Source: Ectobacillus funiculus
GTDB taxonomy: Bacteria; Bacillota; Bacilli; Bacillales; Bacillaceae_G
NCBI RefSeq assembly: GCF_004138295.1
Contig: NZ_SCFM01000058.1
Location: 1 to 41,135 of the forward strand
Direction: 5' to 3'
DNA length: 41,135 nucleotides
The position numbers were made by a program, and so were the translations under genes. Shown here piece after piece: positions 24,954-32,745 of this stretch. Under the pieces are notes generated by a model. It did no database searches. It was not told the origin of the DNA and saw only the letters and a program-made list of their open reading frames with translations. Each line of letters starts with the position of its first letter. Positions within the stretch are counted from its first letter, which is position 1.

Positions 24954-26561
24954 TTACTTCTGATGAGGTCCAGGACGCAGTGTGTCCTTCATCCGCTTAG
25001 TCTTGTGGTTTACTCCGAGCCCTGGGCGTTTCACCATAGCCCACCGAGGAGCGCGGATGATGACGTCTTTCAGGATGCTATCGGCATCCATAGGGGCCAC
25101 GGGTGAAAAATATGGCACCCCAAAGGAGCGAAGACGGCAAATATGAATTTGGAGAGCGATTGCCCCTAATAATACCCCGTACAATCCCATCACCCCTGCT
25201 AGTATCATCATAGGAAACCGAAGGATGCGGATAGAGTTCCCTAGGTTATAGCTTGGATTGATAAATGATGCGATACCAGTCAGTGCTACGATCATAACCA
25301 TTGGACTTGAAACAATTCCAGCTTGTACGGCTGCTTGACCGATTACGAGGGCACCTACGATACTAACAGCTTGCCCGACTGGACGCGGCATACGAACGCC
25401 CGCTTCTCGTAATCCTTCAAATGAGATTTCCATAATTAACGCTTCTACAAACGCTGGAAACGGCACAGTCTCACGTGAGGAAGCGACGCTAAGCAGCAGG
25501 CTTGTTGGTATCATCTCCTGATGGAATGTTGTCACCGCAATATAAAGAGAGGGCAAAAGCAAGGAAATAAGCAAAAATAGATACCGAATGAAACGAATAA
25601 ACGAAGCTACAGGGTAACGCAGGTAATAATCCTCCGTGCCTTGAAGAAATTGAAAAAATGTTTGCGGAGCAATCAGACAAAAAGGTGTGGTATCAATTAA
25701 AATGCCAATTTGTCCTTCCAGTAAGTTTCCCACTACTTTATCAGGCCGTTCCGTATATGCGACTTGAGGAAAAATAGAAAAAGGATTGTCTGAGATGAGC
25801 TCTTCAATATATCCGCTTTCCAAAACGGCATCAATGTCAATTCGGTGGATTCTTTTGCGGACTTCTGCCACTAAGGATTCGTCTGCAATGTCTTCGAGAT
25901 ATGTCATAACAATATTTGTTTTCGATAACCTTCCCACGGTTGCGGACTCCATCTTCAGTTTAGGAGTTTTTAGTCTTCTCCGTATTAAAGTTGTGTTTGT
26001 TCGTAAGTTTTCGGTAAATCCTTCCCGTGGTCCGCGCACCACCGGTTCTGTTGAAGACTCCTCTACGCTGCGTTTATCCCATTGTTGCAGGCTAATAAAT
26101 AATGCTTGCTGCATTCCATCAATGAGCACTGCCGTATCACCTGATAAAACATGATCAATCACGTCCCCAATTTTTTGTCCCTCACTGATTTGAGCAGCCG
26201 TAATGACTTGTTCCAGAAGCAGTTGTTTGATGAGATGGATTTCGGAAGGACATACTTGGTCTTTTCCATAGTTAAATAACGGCTTTAATATATCTGCATC
26301 CATTAATTCTGTACTAACAAGGCCATCCAAAAAAATAAGAGTTCCCTTTTGGCATCCCACTTGGAATTCGCGATATACAATATCGGAGGAACGCTCGAAA
26401 ATCATTTTGAATTCTTGTATGTCATGATTTAAATTTCCAGTTAGTATTTGATTGTTTAGTACATTTTGTTCGTCTTCAATAGGGTGTTCTTTGTTATAGG
26501 AGCGGCTGCTGTGATAAAGAAATGTAATGAATTCCTTGATGCTTTTAATGATATCAATCAC
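24954..26561 (-). CDS. GerAA-family germinant receptor subunit
   Basis: A 535-aa GerA-family protein: an N-terminal cytoplasmic domain (to about 290), with GTLIFLDGLVS and QIGILIDTTPFCLIAP segments, then about five membrane helices (from about 315) and a short charged tail. A subunits oligomerise and form the ion channel of the germinant receptor. The start is GTG 26561; AGAGG lies nine bases upstream and a closer GGGGAGG overlaps. First gene of the operon. Confidence 0.93.
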   Translation of the reverse strand: MIDIIKSIKEFITFLYHSSRSYNKEHPIEDEQNVLNNQILTGNLNHDIQEFKMIFERSSDIVYREFQVGCQKGTLIFLDGLVSTELMDADILKPLFNYGKDQVCPSEIHLIKQLLLEQVITAAQISEGQKIGDVIDHVLSGDTAVLIDGMQQALFISLQQWDKRSVEESSTEPVVRGPREGFTENLRTNTTLIRRRLKTPKLKMESATVGRLSKTNIVMTYLEDIADESLVAEVRKRIHRIDIDAVLESGYIEELISDNPFSIFPQVAYTERPDKVVGNLLEGQIGILIDTTPFCLIAPQTFFQFLQGTEDYYLRYPVASFIRFIRYLFLLISLLLPSLYIAVTTFHQEMIPTSLLLSVASSRETVPFPAFVEALIMEISFEGLREAGVRMPRPVGQAVSIVGALVIGQAAVQAGIVSSPMVMIVALTGIASFINPSYNLGNSIRILRFPMMILAGVMGLYGVLLGAIALQIHICRLRSFGVPYFSPVAPMDADSILKDVIIRAPRWAMVKRPGLGVNHKTKRMKDTLRPGPHQK

Positions 26562-26933
26562 CCTCCCCAGCCTCTAAATGACTTCATTTTCTTACTTTAT
26601 TGTTGTTGCATTAACTACCAATTATGCATAACTATGTAAATGAATCCGATAATGCTTTTGGAGAGGTTTTAATAAGGGAGAAAATCTGTAAGTATTTAAG
26701 AAATAGTGTGGTGAAAAGAAATGATTCTGAGGGGATGAATCAAATATCCGAATATCGTACAAAAATAAAATGTGGTCTTAGATTAGAGCATATCCGGCTG
26801 GATATGCTGTCCGTATAAAAATACATAGTTTAGTTTATCCATTCCTTCAAGAGAAATCCCTTAAAGGAACGGGGATTATTTGTCTGTATGCAGAGCCTGT
26901 TATATGCAGCATTTTATCTCATATGGGTAATCG
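26562..26933. other. Intergenic region with a hairpin
   Basis: There is no convincing gene. AGCATATCC and GGATATGCT (26787-26808) form a perfect 9-bp stem with loop GGCT. AATCCC and GGGGATT (26855-26877) form a second, weaker one. The promoter of the ger operon must lie here on the minus strand. A 64-codon open frame at 26624-26818 lacks a ribosome site. Confidence 0.5.
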
Positions 26934-27602
26934 TTATTCGTTGTTTCCATTGACATGCTGCCGCATATATCGCTTTTCCTTATATCGTTGATAAAACCAA
27001 ATGAGCGTGGTTAACCAAAATGTACTAATAAAATAGCCGCCTATGATATCGCTAGGATAATGTACGCCTAGATAAATGCGGCTTATTCCAATTGCAAGAA
27101 TCATTACGATACTGATAATAATTAAGATGGTACGCCCCCAACGAGTAGGAATATGCCGCCATAGTAGGAAGGAGAGAGTTCCATATAGCGTACATGCATT
27201 TGTTGCATGGCCGCTCGGAAAGCTGTAGCCGCTTACCTCGATCAGACGATGTAAATCCGGACGGGCTCGCTGAAAAAACAGCTTTAATGTGATAAAAAGG
27301 AGGTTGCTTCCTAAAACGGCAGTAAGTAATAGAATCAGCTCTGATCGATGCTTGAGTACAACATAGAGAAAAAATAAGGCAATCATAGCAAGTATCGCAA
27401 CAGAACTTGTCGATCCAATAAAGGTGAAGAATTTCATAATAGCTGTCAGAGCTGGGGACTCAAGGCCTTGAATAAAGGCTATAACGGTACTATCAAATGA
27501 AATAATCCTTTGCTTGCTAATCAGAATAGCCATAAGGCTGAAGCCGATAAGAGCTAACAAACTTATTATAAAAGCAGTAGTAAGTTGAAGCTTTAAATTC
27601 AT
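26934..27602 (-). CDS. PAP2-family membrane phosphatase
   Basis: A 222-aa lipid phosphatase with about six membrane helices and the three PAP2 signatures: KLFFQRARP (motif 1), SGYSFPSGHA (motif 2) and SRIYLGVHYPSD (motif 3). Likely substrates are undecaprenyl pyrophosphate (as for YodM/BcrC-type enzymes) or phosphatidylglycerol phosphate. I chose ATG 27602 with AAGGTGG eight bases upstream; a GTG at 27614 falls inside that ribosome site. It follows the DedA gene by 19 bp, so the two are an operon. Confidence 0.9.
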   Translation of the reverse strand: MNLKLQLTTAFIISLLALIGFSLMAILISKQRIISFDSTVIAFIQGLESPALTAIMKFFTFIGSTSSVAILAMIALFFLYVVLKHRSELILLLTAVLGSNLLFITLKLFFQRARPDLHRLIEVSGYSFPSGHATNACTLYGTLSFLLWRHIPTRWGRTILIIISIVMILAIGISRIYLGVHYPSDIIGGYFISTFWLTTLIWFYQRYKEKRYMRQHVNGNNE

Positions 27603-27621
27603 ATAAATAACCACCTTAGAT

Positions 27622-28218
27622 TCATTGCAATTTTTGTCTTCTCTTCCAAAATAAATAGGCGCCCCAGATAATACTAACCGCAGCTAGCATAAGGTATATA
27701 CGATATTTAGAGATATACATAGCAATGATTTTCCAATTTCCTCCTAATGATCTTCCTAACGTAATAAAGGTAAAAGACCAGAGCAATGCCCCAGGGTATG
27801 CATACCGTGCAAACTTCTTAAAGGAGTACCCGTTAATTCCTGCAAGATAGGCGGTAATATGGCGGATGCCAGGAATAAAGTATCCAATAAAAAGCAGATA
27901 AGGACCTAGTTTTGTGAATAATTGTCTTGTTTTATTAATTCTGTCTTCTGTAATATGGAGCCTTGGTCCAAACCTTGTTAAAAATGGCAAACCCAATTTG
28001 ATTCCTAATAGATAGCTAAGCGAAATGCCGCCACTTGTCCCTAAAAAAGCACTTAGTAAGGAAGGAATATAAGCTATGTTTCCCTGAAAGACGCAATATC
28101 CAATAAAGGTAAGAAGGATTTCATCCGGCAGAGGGAGTCCGATAATGCCTCCAATTAAGGCTAATATAATACCATAATATCCAAAATGTGAAAGAAGATA
28201 GGTTAATTGGTGCTCCAT
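27622..28218 (-). CDS. DedA-family membrane protein
   Basis: A 198-aa DedA/SNARE-associated-family protein with GLPLPDEILLTFIGY, the re-entrant loop GTSGGISLSYLLGIKLG and the FIGYFIPGIRHITAYLAGINGYS signature. Recent work shows that DedA proteins such as UptA of B. subtilis recycle undecaprenyl phosphate across the membrane, while others move phospholipids. Cotranscription with a PAP2 phosphatase supports a lipid-carrier recycling role. The ATG at 28218 has AGGAG nine bases upstream. Confidence 0.9.
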   Translation of the reverse strand: MEHQLTYLLSHFGYYGIILALIGGIIGLPLPDEILLTFIGYCVFQGNIAYIPSLLSAFLGTSGGISLSYLLGIKLGLPFLTRFGPRLHITEDRINKTRQLFTKLGPYLLFIGYFIPGIRHITAYLAGINGYSFKKFARYAYPGALLWSFTFITLGRSLGGNWKIIAMYISKYRIYLMLAAVSIIWGAYLFWKRRQKLQ

Positions 28219-28556
28219 CCATTCACACTCCTATGCTATTGGAATAAAAGAATCGGTCGGAGATGATGCTTTTCTCAGTATTCTTTTTTTATGCGCGGTT
28301 TATACCTGTTACAATGTGCTTAGTATTTGGGCTAGGAGGGTTATGGCCTGTATAAGAGGAGTGTGATGATGGGGGGAGTAAAGGTAGTAGGTAGTTCAAC
28401 TCGTAAAACTTTCTAAAAACTATAATTGAAAAAAATGTAAAAATATGAGAAAATGATTAAAGAGAACGACTGAGCCATTTGGTGTTGATGGATTCTATAG
28501 AAATAATTTTGTAGAGGCTACTAGTGCAGCAAATAGTGATTCTTGTTACGCCTATA

Positions 28557-28584
28557 TTGACAAAATAAAGTATATTTATATAGA
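28557..28584 (+). promoter_or_regulatory. Promoter of the riboswitch transcript
   Basis: A perfect -35 TTGACA (28557-28562), 16 bp and TATAGA (28579-28584). The predicted start near 28591 lies just before the riboswitch aptamer. The 340 bp upstream, back to dedA, shows no gene. Confidence 0.65.
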
Positions 28585-28599
28585 TAAAAAATAAAGTTT

Positions 28600-28695
28600 C
28601 GATAAAGGCAAACCTATTGAAAGATAGGGACGCAAAGCTACAGGTCTAAGGTGGGAGAGGTATGCCGCTCCCACTATGATTGCTGGGCTGCCGTA
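28600..28695 (+). promoter_or_regulatory. Cyclic-di-GMP-I (GEMM) riboswitch
   Basis: The aptamer reads GGCAAACC (28607-28614), then hairpin CCTAT-TGAAAG-ATAGG with a GAAA tetraloop, the hallmark GGGACGCAAAGC (to 28638), the P3 hairpin GTGGGAG/CTCCCAC (28651-28674) and TGGGCTGCC (28684-28692) closing P1 by GGCA/TGCC. These are the conserved elements of the class I c-di-GMP riboswitch. No terminator hairpin follows. The ribosome site GGAGGG at 28700 lies only eight bases after P1, so control is probably translational. Confidence 0.93.
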
Positions 28696-28715
28696 ATACG
28701 GAGGGAACTACAGGG

Positions 28716-28949
28716 GTGAAGGTGCTAGTTGAATTACCGATGGAAGACAAGCAAGCTGATTCTAATGATTTGAAATGGATGGACGTACTTTTGGATGCTA
28801 AACAAAATAACCCAGCCATTATTGAGCAAAAAAGAAGGCAACTACTTCATCTAGGTAAACTATATGGATTAACTCATCCTAAAACTATCAAATGCAGTCA
28901 ACAACTAGACAAATTAATCAACCTATCTATGAGGGGACAAATTGTATAG
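28716..28949 (+). CDS. Spo0E-like aspartyl-phosphate phosphatase
   Basis: A 77-aa protein with the Spo0E-family helix-loop-helix: EQKRRQLLHLGKLYGLTHP, then the signature CSQQLDKLIN with the catalytic-type SQxLD core near the C-terminus. These small proteins dephosphorylate Spo0A-P and delay sporulation. GTG 28716 is preferred, ten bases after GGAGGG; an in-frame ATG at 28740 is an alternative, and reading from 28680 would start inside the aptamer. An N-terminal extension of about 30 residues precedes the family core. The gene sits directly behind the c-di-GMP riboswitch. Confidence 0.82.
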   Translation: MKVLVELPMEDKQADSNDLKWMDVLLDAKQNNPAIIEQKRRQLLHLGKLYGLTHPKTIKCSQQLDKLINLSMRGQIV

Positions 28950-29160
28950 GTATTATTAATGTGTGCAGCATCTAAATGATAAGGGATAAGCAAACATAGG
29001 ATTAATGGAGATGGTATAAGCGTTTCTATCGGGGATTGTTCAACTGCCTGAAGTAGTGATTAGCTAGCTAAAGTTAAATTAGGTTGCATGTTAAAACTCC
29101 AAGTTTGTCCTATAACTCATAGTATTTGTGACGAGGTAGGGAAAATGGTTGTCATCAGAT

Positions 29161-29203
29161 AAAAAGGGACAGATTCGTAAGTGTATGAATCTGTCTCTTT
29201 TTG
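29161..29203. terminator. Bidirectional terminator
   Basis: GACAGATTC and GAATCTGTC form a 9-bp stem flanked by AAAAAGG and TCTTTTTG. It lies between the Spo0E-like gene and the convergent ywbE. Confidence 0.85.
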
Positions 29204-29210
29204 TTTGTTA

Positions 29211-29408
29211 TTAGTTAACGATTGTTTGTACCCTGCCTACTTGTCCATCTGTAAGACGAACCTTGATTCCATGAGGATGAAATTGCGAATTCGTCAGCAG
29301 GTCCTTTACAATTCCACGCGTCGTATTTCCTGTACGCTGATCCTTTTTTAGTACAATATCCACTTCTAGACCAGCCTGAATATTTTTTCTATATCGTCCA
29401 TCATTCAT
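29211..29408 (-). CDS. ywbE: YwbE-family protein
   Basis: A 65-aa protein of the conserved YwbE family: GLEVDIVLKKDQRTGNTTRGIVKDLLT and HPHGIKVRLTDGQVGRVQ. It looks like a small all-beta protein; its function is unknown. GAAAGAGGAAAT-type ribosome site upstream of ATG 29408. Monocistronic. Confidence 0.92.
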   Translation of the reverse strand: MNDGRYRKNIQAGLEVDIVLKKDQRTGNTTRGIVKDLLTNSQFHPHGIKVRLTDGQVGRVQTIVN

Positions 29409-29447
29409 AAATCATTTCCTCTTTTCCAACTAAGAATTTCCTTAGTT

Positions 29448-29476
29448 TTGGTGTTATCTTCTACTAATGGTATAAT
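29448..29476 (+). promoter_or_regulatory. Sigma-A promoter
   Basis: TTGGTG (29448-29453), an exact 17-bp spacer and perfect TATAAT (29471-29476). The predicted start near 29483 excludes an upstream ATG at 29480 and supports ATG 29513. Confidence 0.75.
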
Positions 29477-29512
29477 AATTTGAACTATAATGCACATCTA
29501 CATGGAGGTAAC

Positions 29513-29983
29513 ATGTTAACTTTTGAACAAAAACTCGCTATTATTGAATCTTTTCCAGAGCTTAAGCGCAAGGATGTATCGATGAAACGTGTAAATTTTC
29601 ATTATGAGGAAAGTGCAAGCGATAAGAAAAATGTCGTATACCACTTGCATCCAAACGGAAATGGATTTGTTTATGCAGAATATGTAAGCAGCTATAATAC
29701 AGATGACAGAGGTATGATTAATATCCGAGATTTCTCAGAGGAAGAGCTGCGCACAGTGATTGCAAAATCGATTCAATCCCTCGCACCCCGATCAACTGCT
29801 GAAGTGGCAATCGTTGGAGATTTGGAGGAGGAGCGCTGGGTGAATGAAGATAACGCATCGCTTATTTTAGTCCAAGAGGATGAGATGTGGAATGTGTATG
29901 CAGGTTTAAACCTTGATGGAACGTTTCCTTCCTATAATGAAGCGAAGCAGTATTTGGAGGAAGAAGGGTTTAAGCGGGCATGA
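29513..29983 (+). CDS. Conserved-looking cytosolic protein of unknown function
   Basis: A 156-aa soluble, acidic protein starting at ATG 29513 behind GGAGGTAAC. It has no signal peptide or membrane helix. Visible segments are an N-terminal helix (LTFEQKLAIIESFPEL), a YHLHPNGNGFVYAEY beta region and a C-terminal FPSYNEAKQYLEEEGF. I do not recognise the family with confidence. It has its own promoter and terminator. Confidence 0.8.
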   Translation: MLTFEQKLAIIESFPELKRKDVSMKRVNFHYEESASDKKNVVYHLHPNGNGFVYAEYVSSYNTDDRGMINIRDFSEEELRTVIAKSIQSLAPRSTAEVAIVGDLEEERWVNEDNASLILVQEDEMWNVYAGLNLDGTFPSYNEAKQYLEEEGFKRA

Positions 29984-29989
29984 GTCTTA

Positions 29990-30036
29990 CAAAAAAGCCC
30001 ATGATTTATATACAACGTAAATCATGGGCTTTTTTG
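29990..30036 (+). terminator. Strong terminator
   Basis: AAAAAAGCCCATGATTTA and TAAATCATGGGCTTTTTT form a perfect 18-bp inverted repeat with a nine-base loop. Confidence 0.92.
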
Positions 30037-30055
30037 CTTATAGACACCATCTGAT

Positions 30056-30286
30056 GTTAAACCCACATTTGCGGCAATTCGAGAACAGCTTTCAAAGTTA
30101 AACTCGGTTGTACAGGAAAATATAAGTGGAATCGGGTTGTAAAAGCTTTTGCTAGAGAAGATTATGAAATTGAAGAGTTTTCTATGGAAAATGATTCCTT
30201 TAAGGAGAAAAGCCTTCAGTTCGCAAAGATTTGGGAAAAGTATTTATCGGTTCTTGATTCGCTTGCCGGAATCAGTAACCAAGCTA
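30056..30286 (+). pseudogene. Relic of an ABC transporter membrane domain (frameshifted fragment)
   Basis: From 30062 the sequence encodes PTFAAIREQLSKLNSVVQENISGI, then a stop. Shifting frame at 30133 continues RVVKAFAREDYEIEEFS and on to LSVLDSLAGISNQAN. Together this reads as the intracellular loop and following helices of an ABC exporter transmembrane domain (the VQENISGIRVVKAFAREDYE signature). A single C missing in the GGAATC-CGG context explains the shift. There is no start, no upstream TMD and no ATPase domain. A short decayed remnant. Confidence 0.85.
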
Positions 30287-30288
30287 AC

Positions 30289-30318
30289 CTCTGTAGCGCT
30301 AAAGCATACGCTACAGAG
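30289..30318. repeat. 10-bp inverted repeat
   Basis: CTCTGTAGCG and CGCTACAGAG are perfect arms around a ten-base loop, just after the ABC relic. No T-run follows. Possibly the end of the deleted gene or a small insertion scar. Confidence 0.6.
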
Positions 30319-30358
30319 CAAGAAGCTGCGAAAGAAGAAACGAAATAACGCAAGGAAA

Positions 30359-30392
30359 ACGCCTGTAGCTTAACGCTGCGGGCGTCTTTTTT
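30359..30392 (+). terminator. Terminator downstream of the ABC relic
   Basis: ACGCC-T-GTAGC pairs with GCTGC-G-GGCGT around TTAAC and is followed by CTTTTTT. It overlaps the left boundary of the next repeat. Confidence 0.75.
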
Positions 30393-30529
30393 ACATTGTT
30401 AGTAAGGTATAAGTTTCCAGCTAGAAGCGAATTCGGCGTAGTCGGAAATTTTAAGAATACAGTATAAGTGCAGCCACGTCTCTGTCTTCGCCTAAGAGTG
30501 GGGCTCACCAATCGGCGAGTTTTCTTTAT
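30390..30529 (+). repeat. Dispersed palindromic element
   Basis: Left boundary TTTAC (30390-30394), right boundary TTTAT (30525-30529). The element is inserted in the T-tract of the preceding terminator, and its own right hairpin ends GGCGAGTTTTCTTTAT. Confidence 0.88.
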
Positions 30530-30609
30530 TGGAATTATGTAGCAGTTATCAAATTACCACCTTGCTGAATAATACAATAGTACGAATAAAATTGAAGGGG
30601 GCACTTGTT

Positions 30610-30741
30610 ATGGAAGACCTAGAATTTTATAGACGAATACCTGCGAAGGTCTGCCGCGGCTGTGGCTGGAAGATCGAAGAGCAACACGAATCATACTTAC
30701 ACGAATGCGAACATTGCAAGGAAGTAATTGATGAAGGTTGA
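30610..30741 (+). CDS. YhfH-like small zinc-ribbon protein
   Basis: A 43-aa protein with CxxC pairs CRGC (15-18) and CEHC near the C-terminus, the spacing of a zinc ribbon. The FYRRIPAKVCRGCG and IEEQHESYLHEC segments resemble Bacillus YhfH. I chose ATG 30610 behind AAGGGGG; the longer frame from a TTG at 30529 begins inside the repeat. The function is unknown. Confidence 0.75.
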   Translation: MEDLEFYRRIPAKVCRGCGWKIEEQHESYLHECEHCKEVIDEG

Positions 30742-30867
30742 TGACGTTTTGTAATTCGCCTTTCATGCGCTTATAAGAAGTATGCGGATTATAGCGCATG
30801 TCCATCAAGTTAAAGCAAATAGAGTAACTGAGTTACGAACGAGAAATTTTTATTTTTTATAAACTGA

Positions 30868-30896
30868 GAAACAGGCAGGAAATGCCTGTTTTTTTT
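30868..30896 (+). terminator. Terminator
   Basis: AACAGGCA and TGCCTGTT with a five-base loop are followed by eight T. The next repeat element is inserted in this T-tract, as seen at 30390. Confidence 0.85.
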
Positions 30897-31032
30897 ATAC
30901 TTTAAGAAAGTATAAATTTCTAACCGAGAAGTCATTCGACGTAGCGAGAAATTTTAGGAATAAAGTATAAGTACAACTACGCCCCTATCTTCGCCCAAGA
31001 GCAGGGCTCATCAATCGGCGAGTTTTCTTTAT
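30894..31032 (+). repeat. Dispersed palindromic element with TTTAT at both ends
   Basis: TTTAT at 30894-30898 and 31028-31032. The left-half stem is kept with compensating changes: TATACTTTA pairs with TAAAGTATA instead of TATACTGTA with TACAGTATA. The remaining sequence to the EamA gene is very AT-rich. Confidence 0.92.
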
Positions 31033-31148
31033 GGAGTTCATTTATAATAAAAATATAAAAAAATGAATTATAATAAATATATGTTTTATTTACAGTTAAT
31101 TGTGACTTTCTTTTTTGTTTGTCACTATATGTTAAAATTAGAGAACTG

Positions 31149-31271
31149 TTGAATGACAATAAAGTTGTTCCGCAAACGGGCCATTTAGTGGAAGAAGACT
31201 TCCATAGAACAACCTCCATACCAACTGTAATGATAATACTAGGGATGATTTTAAACTTTAATTACTGTTAG
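31149..31271 (+). CDS. Possible 40-aa peptide or gene remnant
   Basis: From TTG 31149 an open frame reads NDNKVVPQTGHLVEEDFHR and then the hydrophobic IPTVMIILGMILNF to TAG 31269-31271. GAGAAC is a poor ribosome site. The polar-then-hydrophobic pattern looks protein-like, but there is no family match I know. It may be a remnant. Confidence 0.3.
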   Translation: MNDNKVVPQTGHLVEEDFHRTTSIPTVMIILGMILNFNYC

Positions 31272-31305
31272 ATATATTAGGCTAAAAGACATAGGGGAAT
31301 CATTA

Positions 31306-32202
31306 ATGAATGGATTGATGCTTTTTTTATGTATGATTTGGGGTTTTAATTTTGTTATTATGAAACTGGGCAATGGTGTGTTCCCGCCTGTTTTATTTGC
31401 AGCCTTTCGGTTTTTGCTTGGGGTAATTGTCCTTTTTGGATTAAGTTATTTTAAAAAAATCCCGATGCCAGGTAAACGGGAACTGAAATGGTATATCCTA
31501 TGTGGAATTCTGCAGACAACTTATTTTAATATCGCAATCCAAATTTCTTTAAATTATATAAGCGCGGGACTTACTTCTGTTCTAACATATAGCATGCCGT
31601 TGTTTCTTTCACTTATGGCTCATTATTTCATTCCCGGAGAAAAATTAACTGCTGGTAAGACGGGTGGGATCTTGATCGGAATATTTGGCTTGTTTTTAGC
31701 AATGAATATTCATCTTGGAGAAAATATCTGGGCTCCCATTCTTGCGTTAAGCTCTGCAATAGCGTGGGCGCTATCTAGTTTGATTTTCAAAAAGAAATTG
31801 CAAGGCTGTGATAATGTTCAATTCACTACATGGCAAATGGGTGCGGGAGCAATTGGCTTGTTTTTGTATTCCTTCAGTTTTGAACATGGAGAGTCACATT
31901 GGAGTCTCATGGCTGTAGTATACCTTTTATATTCCGGAATTTTAGCCTCTGCATTAGCTTTTGTTATATGGTCACATATTCTTTCTAAAATGGAAGCCAG
32001 TAAAGCTTCAATTTCTTTGCTAATTGTACCAGTAGTTGGTACTTTATCAGGATTCCTATTTTTAAAGGAAGATTTAAGTGCTATTACATTACTAGGAATC
32101 ATTTTGGTGCTTTCAGGAATTTGGCTGGTAAATCATACAGGCTCTGCCCATTCCACGTTACAAAATCAGCGATTCTTAATAGGTAAAAAAGATAAATACT
32201 GA
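31306..32202 (+). CDS. EamA/DMT-family transporter
   Basis: A 298-aa protein with ten hydrophobic segments in two homologous halves, each an EamA domain: FLCMIWGFNFVIMKLG at the N-terminus and SSAIAWALSSLIFKKKL in the second half, with VPVVGTLSGFLFLKE before the last two helices. The family exports metabolites such as amino acids; the substrate cannot be told. AGGGGAATC lies upstream of the ATG. Monocistronic. Confidence 0.92.
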   Translation: MNGLMLFLCMIWGFNFVIMKLGNGVFPPVLFAAFRFLLGVIVLFGLSYFKKIPMPGKRELKWYILCGILQTTYFNIAIQISLNYISAGLTSVLTYSMPLFLSLMAHYFIPGEKLTAGKTGGILIGIFGLFLAMNIHLGENIWAPILALSSAIAWALSSLIFKKKLQGCDNVQFTTWQMGAGAIGLFLYSFSFEHGESHWSLMAVVYLLYSGILASALAFVIWSHILSKMEASKASISLLIVPVVGTLSGFLFLKEDLSAITLLGIILVLSGIWLVNHTGSAHSTLQNQRFLIGKKDKY

Positions 32203-32302
32203 AGACGAGATAAATGGAATCAAACTTAGATTTTTAAACGACTTTATTGTTATTTTTTGAGTTCGGTGAAGCATTTTCTATCCAAAATTAAATAGCTTTA
32301 TT

Positions 32303-32334
32303 TTACCCCCATCCTAAAATCAGGACGGGGGTAA
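32303..32334. terminator. GC-rich hairpin, possible terminator of the EamA gene
   Basis: TTACCCCC-A-TCCT pairs with AGGA-C-GGGGGTAA around a six-base loop. It is a strong stem but is followed by GTGTGTTTGAGG rather than a clean T-run, so termination efficiency is uncertain. Confidence 0.55.
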
Positions 32335-32421
32335 GTGTGTTTGAGGTTTTTGAAATTAAAGAACTTTATTGTTATTCTACAAAACATTTCCTCTGTTTTA
32401 TTGTCCAGAAAGTCACTGTTT

Positions 32422-32505
32422 TCTGAACATAGAAATATAACAAGTAGTTTACATATTTTTAGATTGAATTGTGTTCAAAAACTCATAAAGTATTCTATGT
32501 TCAGA
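32422..32505. repeat. 13-bp perfect inverted repeat spanning 84 bp
   Basis: TCTGAACATAGAA (32422-32434) and TTCTATGTTCAGA (32493-32505) enclose 58 AT-rich bases without a reading frame. The layout is that of a tiny MITE-like element or a long-range operator. Confidence 0.6.
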
Positions 32506-32622
32506 TAACCCCATGTGTCTTAAGGTATGTTACAATTCAGGGCCGATAAGTAAGATGTGCCATACAAGAATACAGCATTGGGTTGTATTTTTTCGTGAAA
32601 ATGGTAATAAAACACGGAAAAA

Positions 32623-32639
32623 TTTACATAAAATTAACA
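32623..32639 (+). promoter_or_regulatory. PhoP-box-like pair upstream of ppk
   Basis: TTTACA and TTAACA are separated by exactly five bases (11-bp period), as in Bacillus PhoP boxes. TATGAT at 32682-32687 is a candidate -10, which would put the boxes about 55-71 bp upstream of transcription start. Phosphate control of polyphosphate kinase would be plausible. Two boxes only, so moderate support. Confidence 0.45.
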
Positions 32640-32745
32640 AAAAAAATAAATAGAGATAAAAAATGGTTCTCCTTCTTCTGGTATGATAAAGGCGGATGAA
32701 GAATAATATCAAAAAAATATAGAGATGAAGGGGAAGTAAGTAAGT

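Noticed and set aside
26624-26818. 64-codon open frame on the plus strand upstream of the ger operon
   Set aside because: No ribosome site before the ATG, an unconvincing composition, and its end lies in a perfect hairpin. It covers the region where the minus-strand ger promoter must be.
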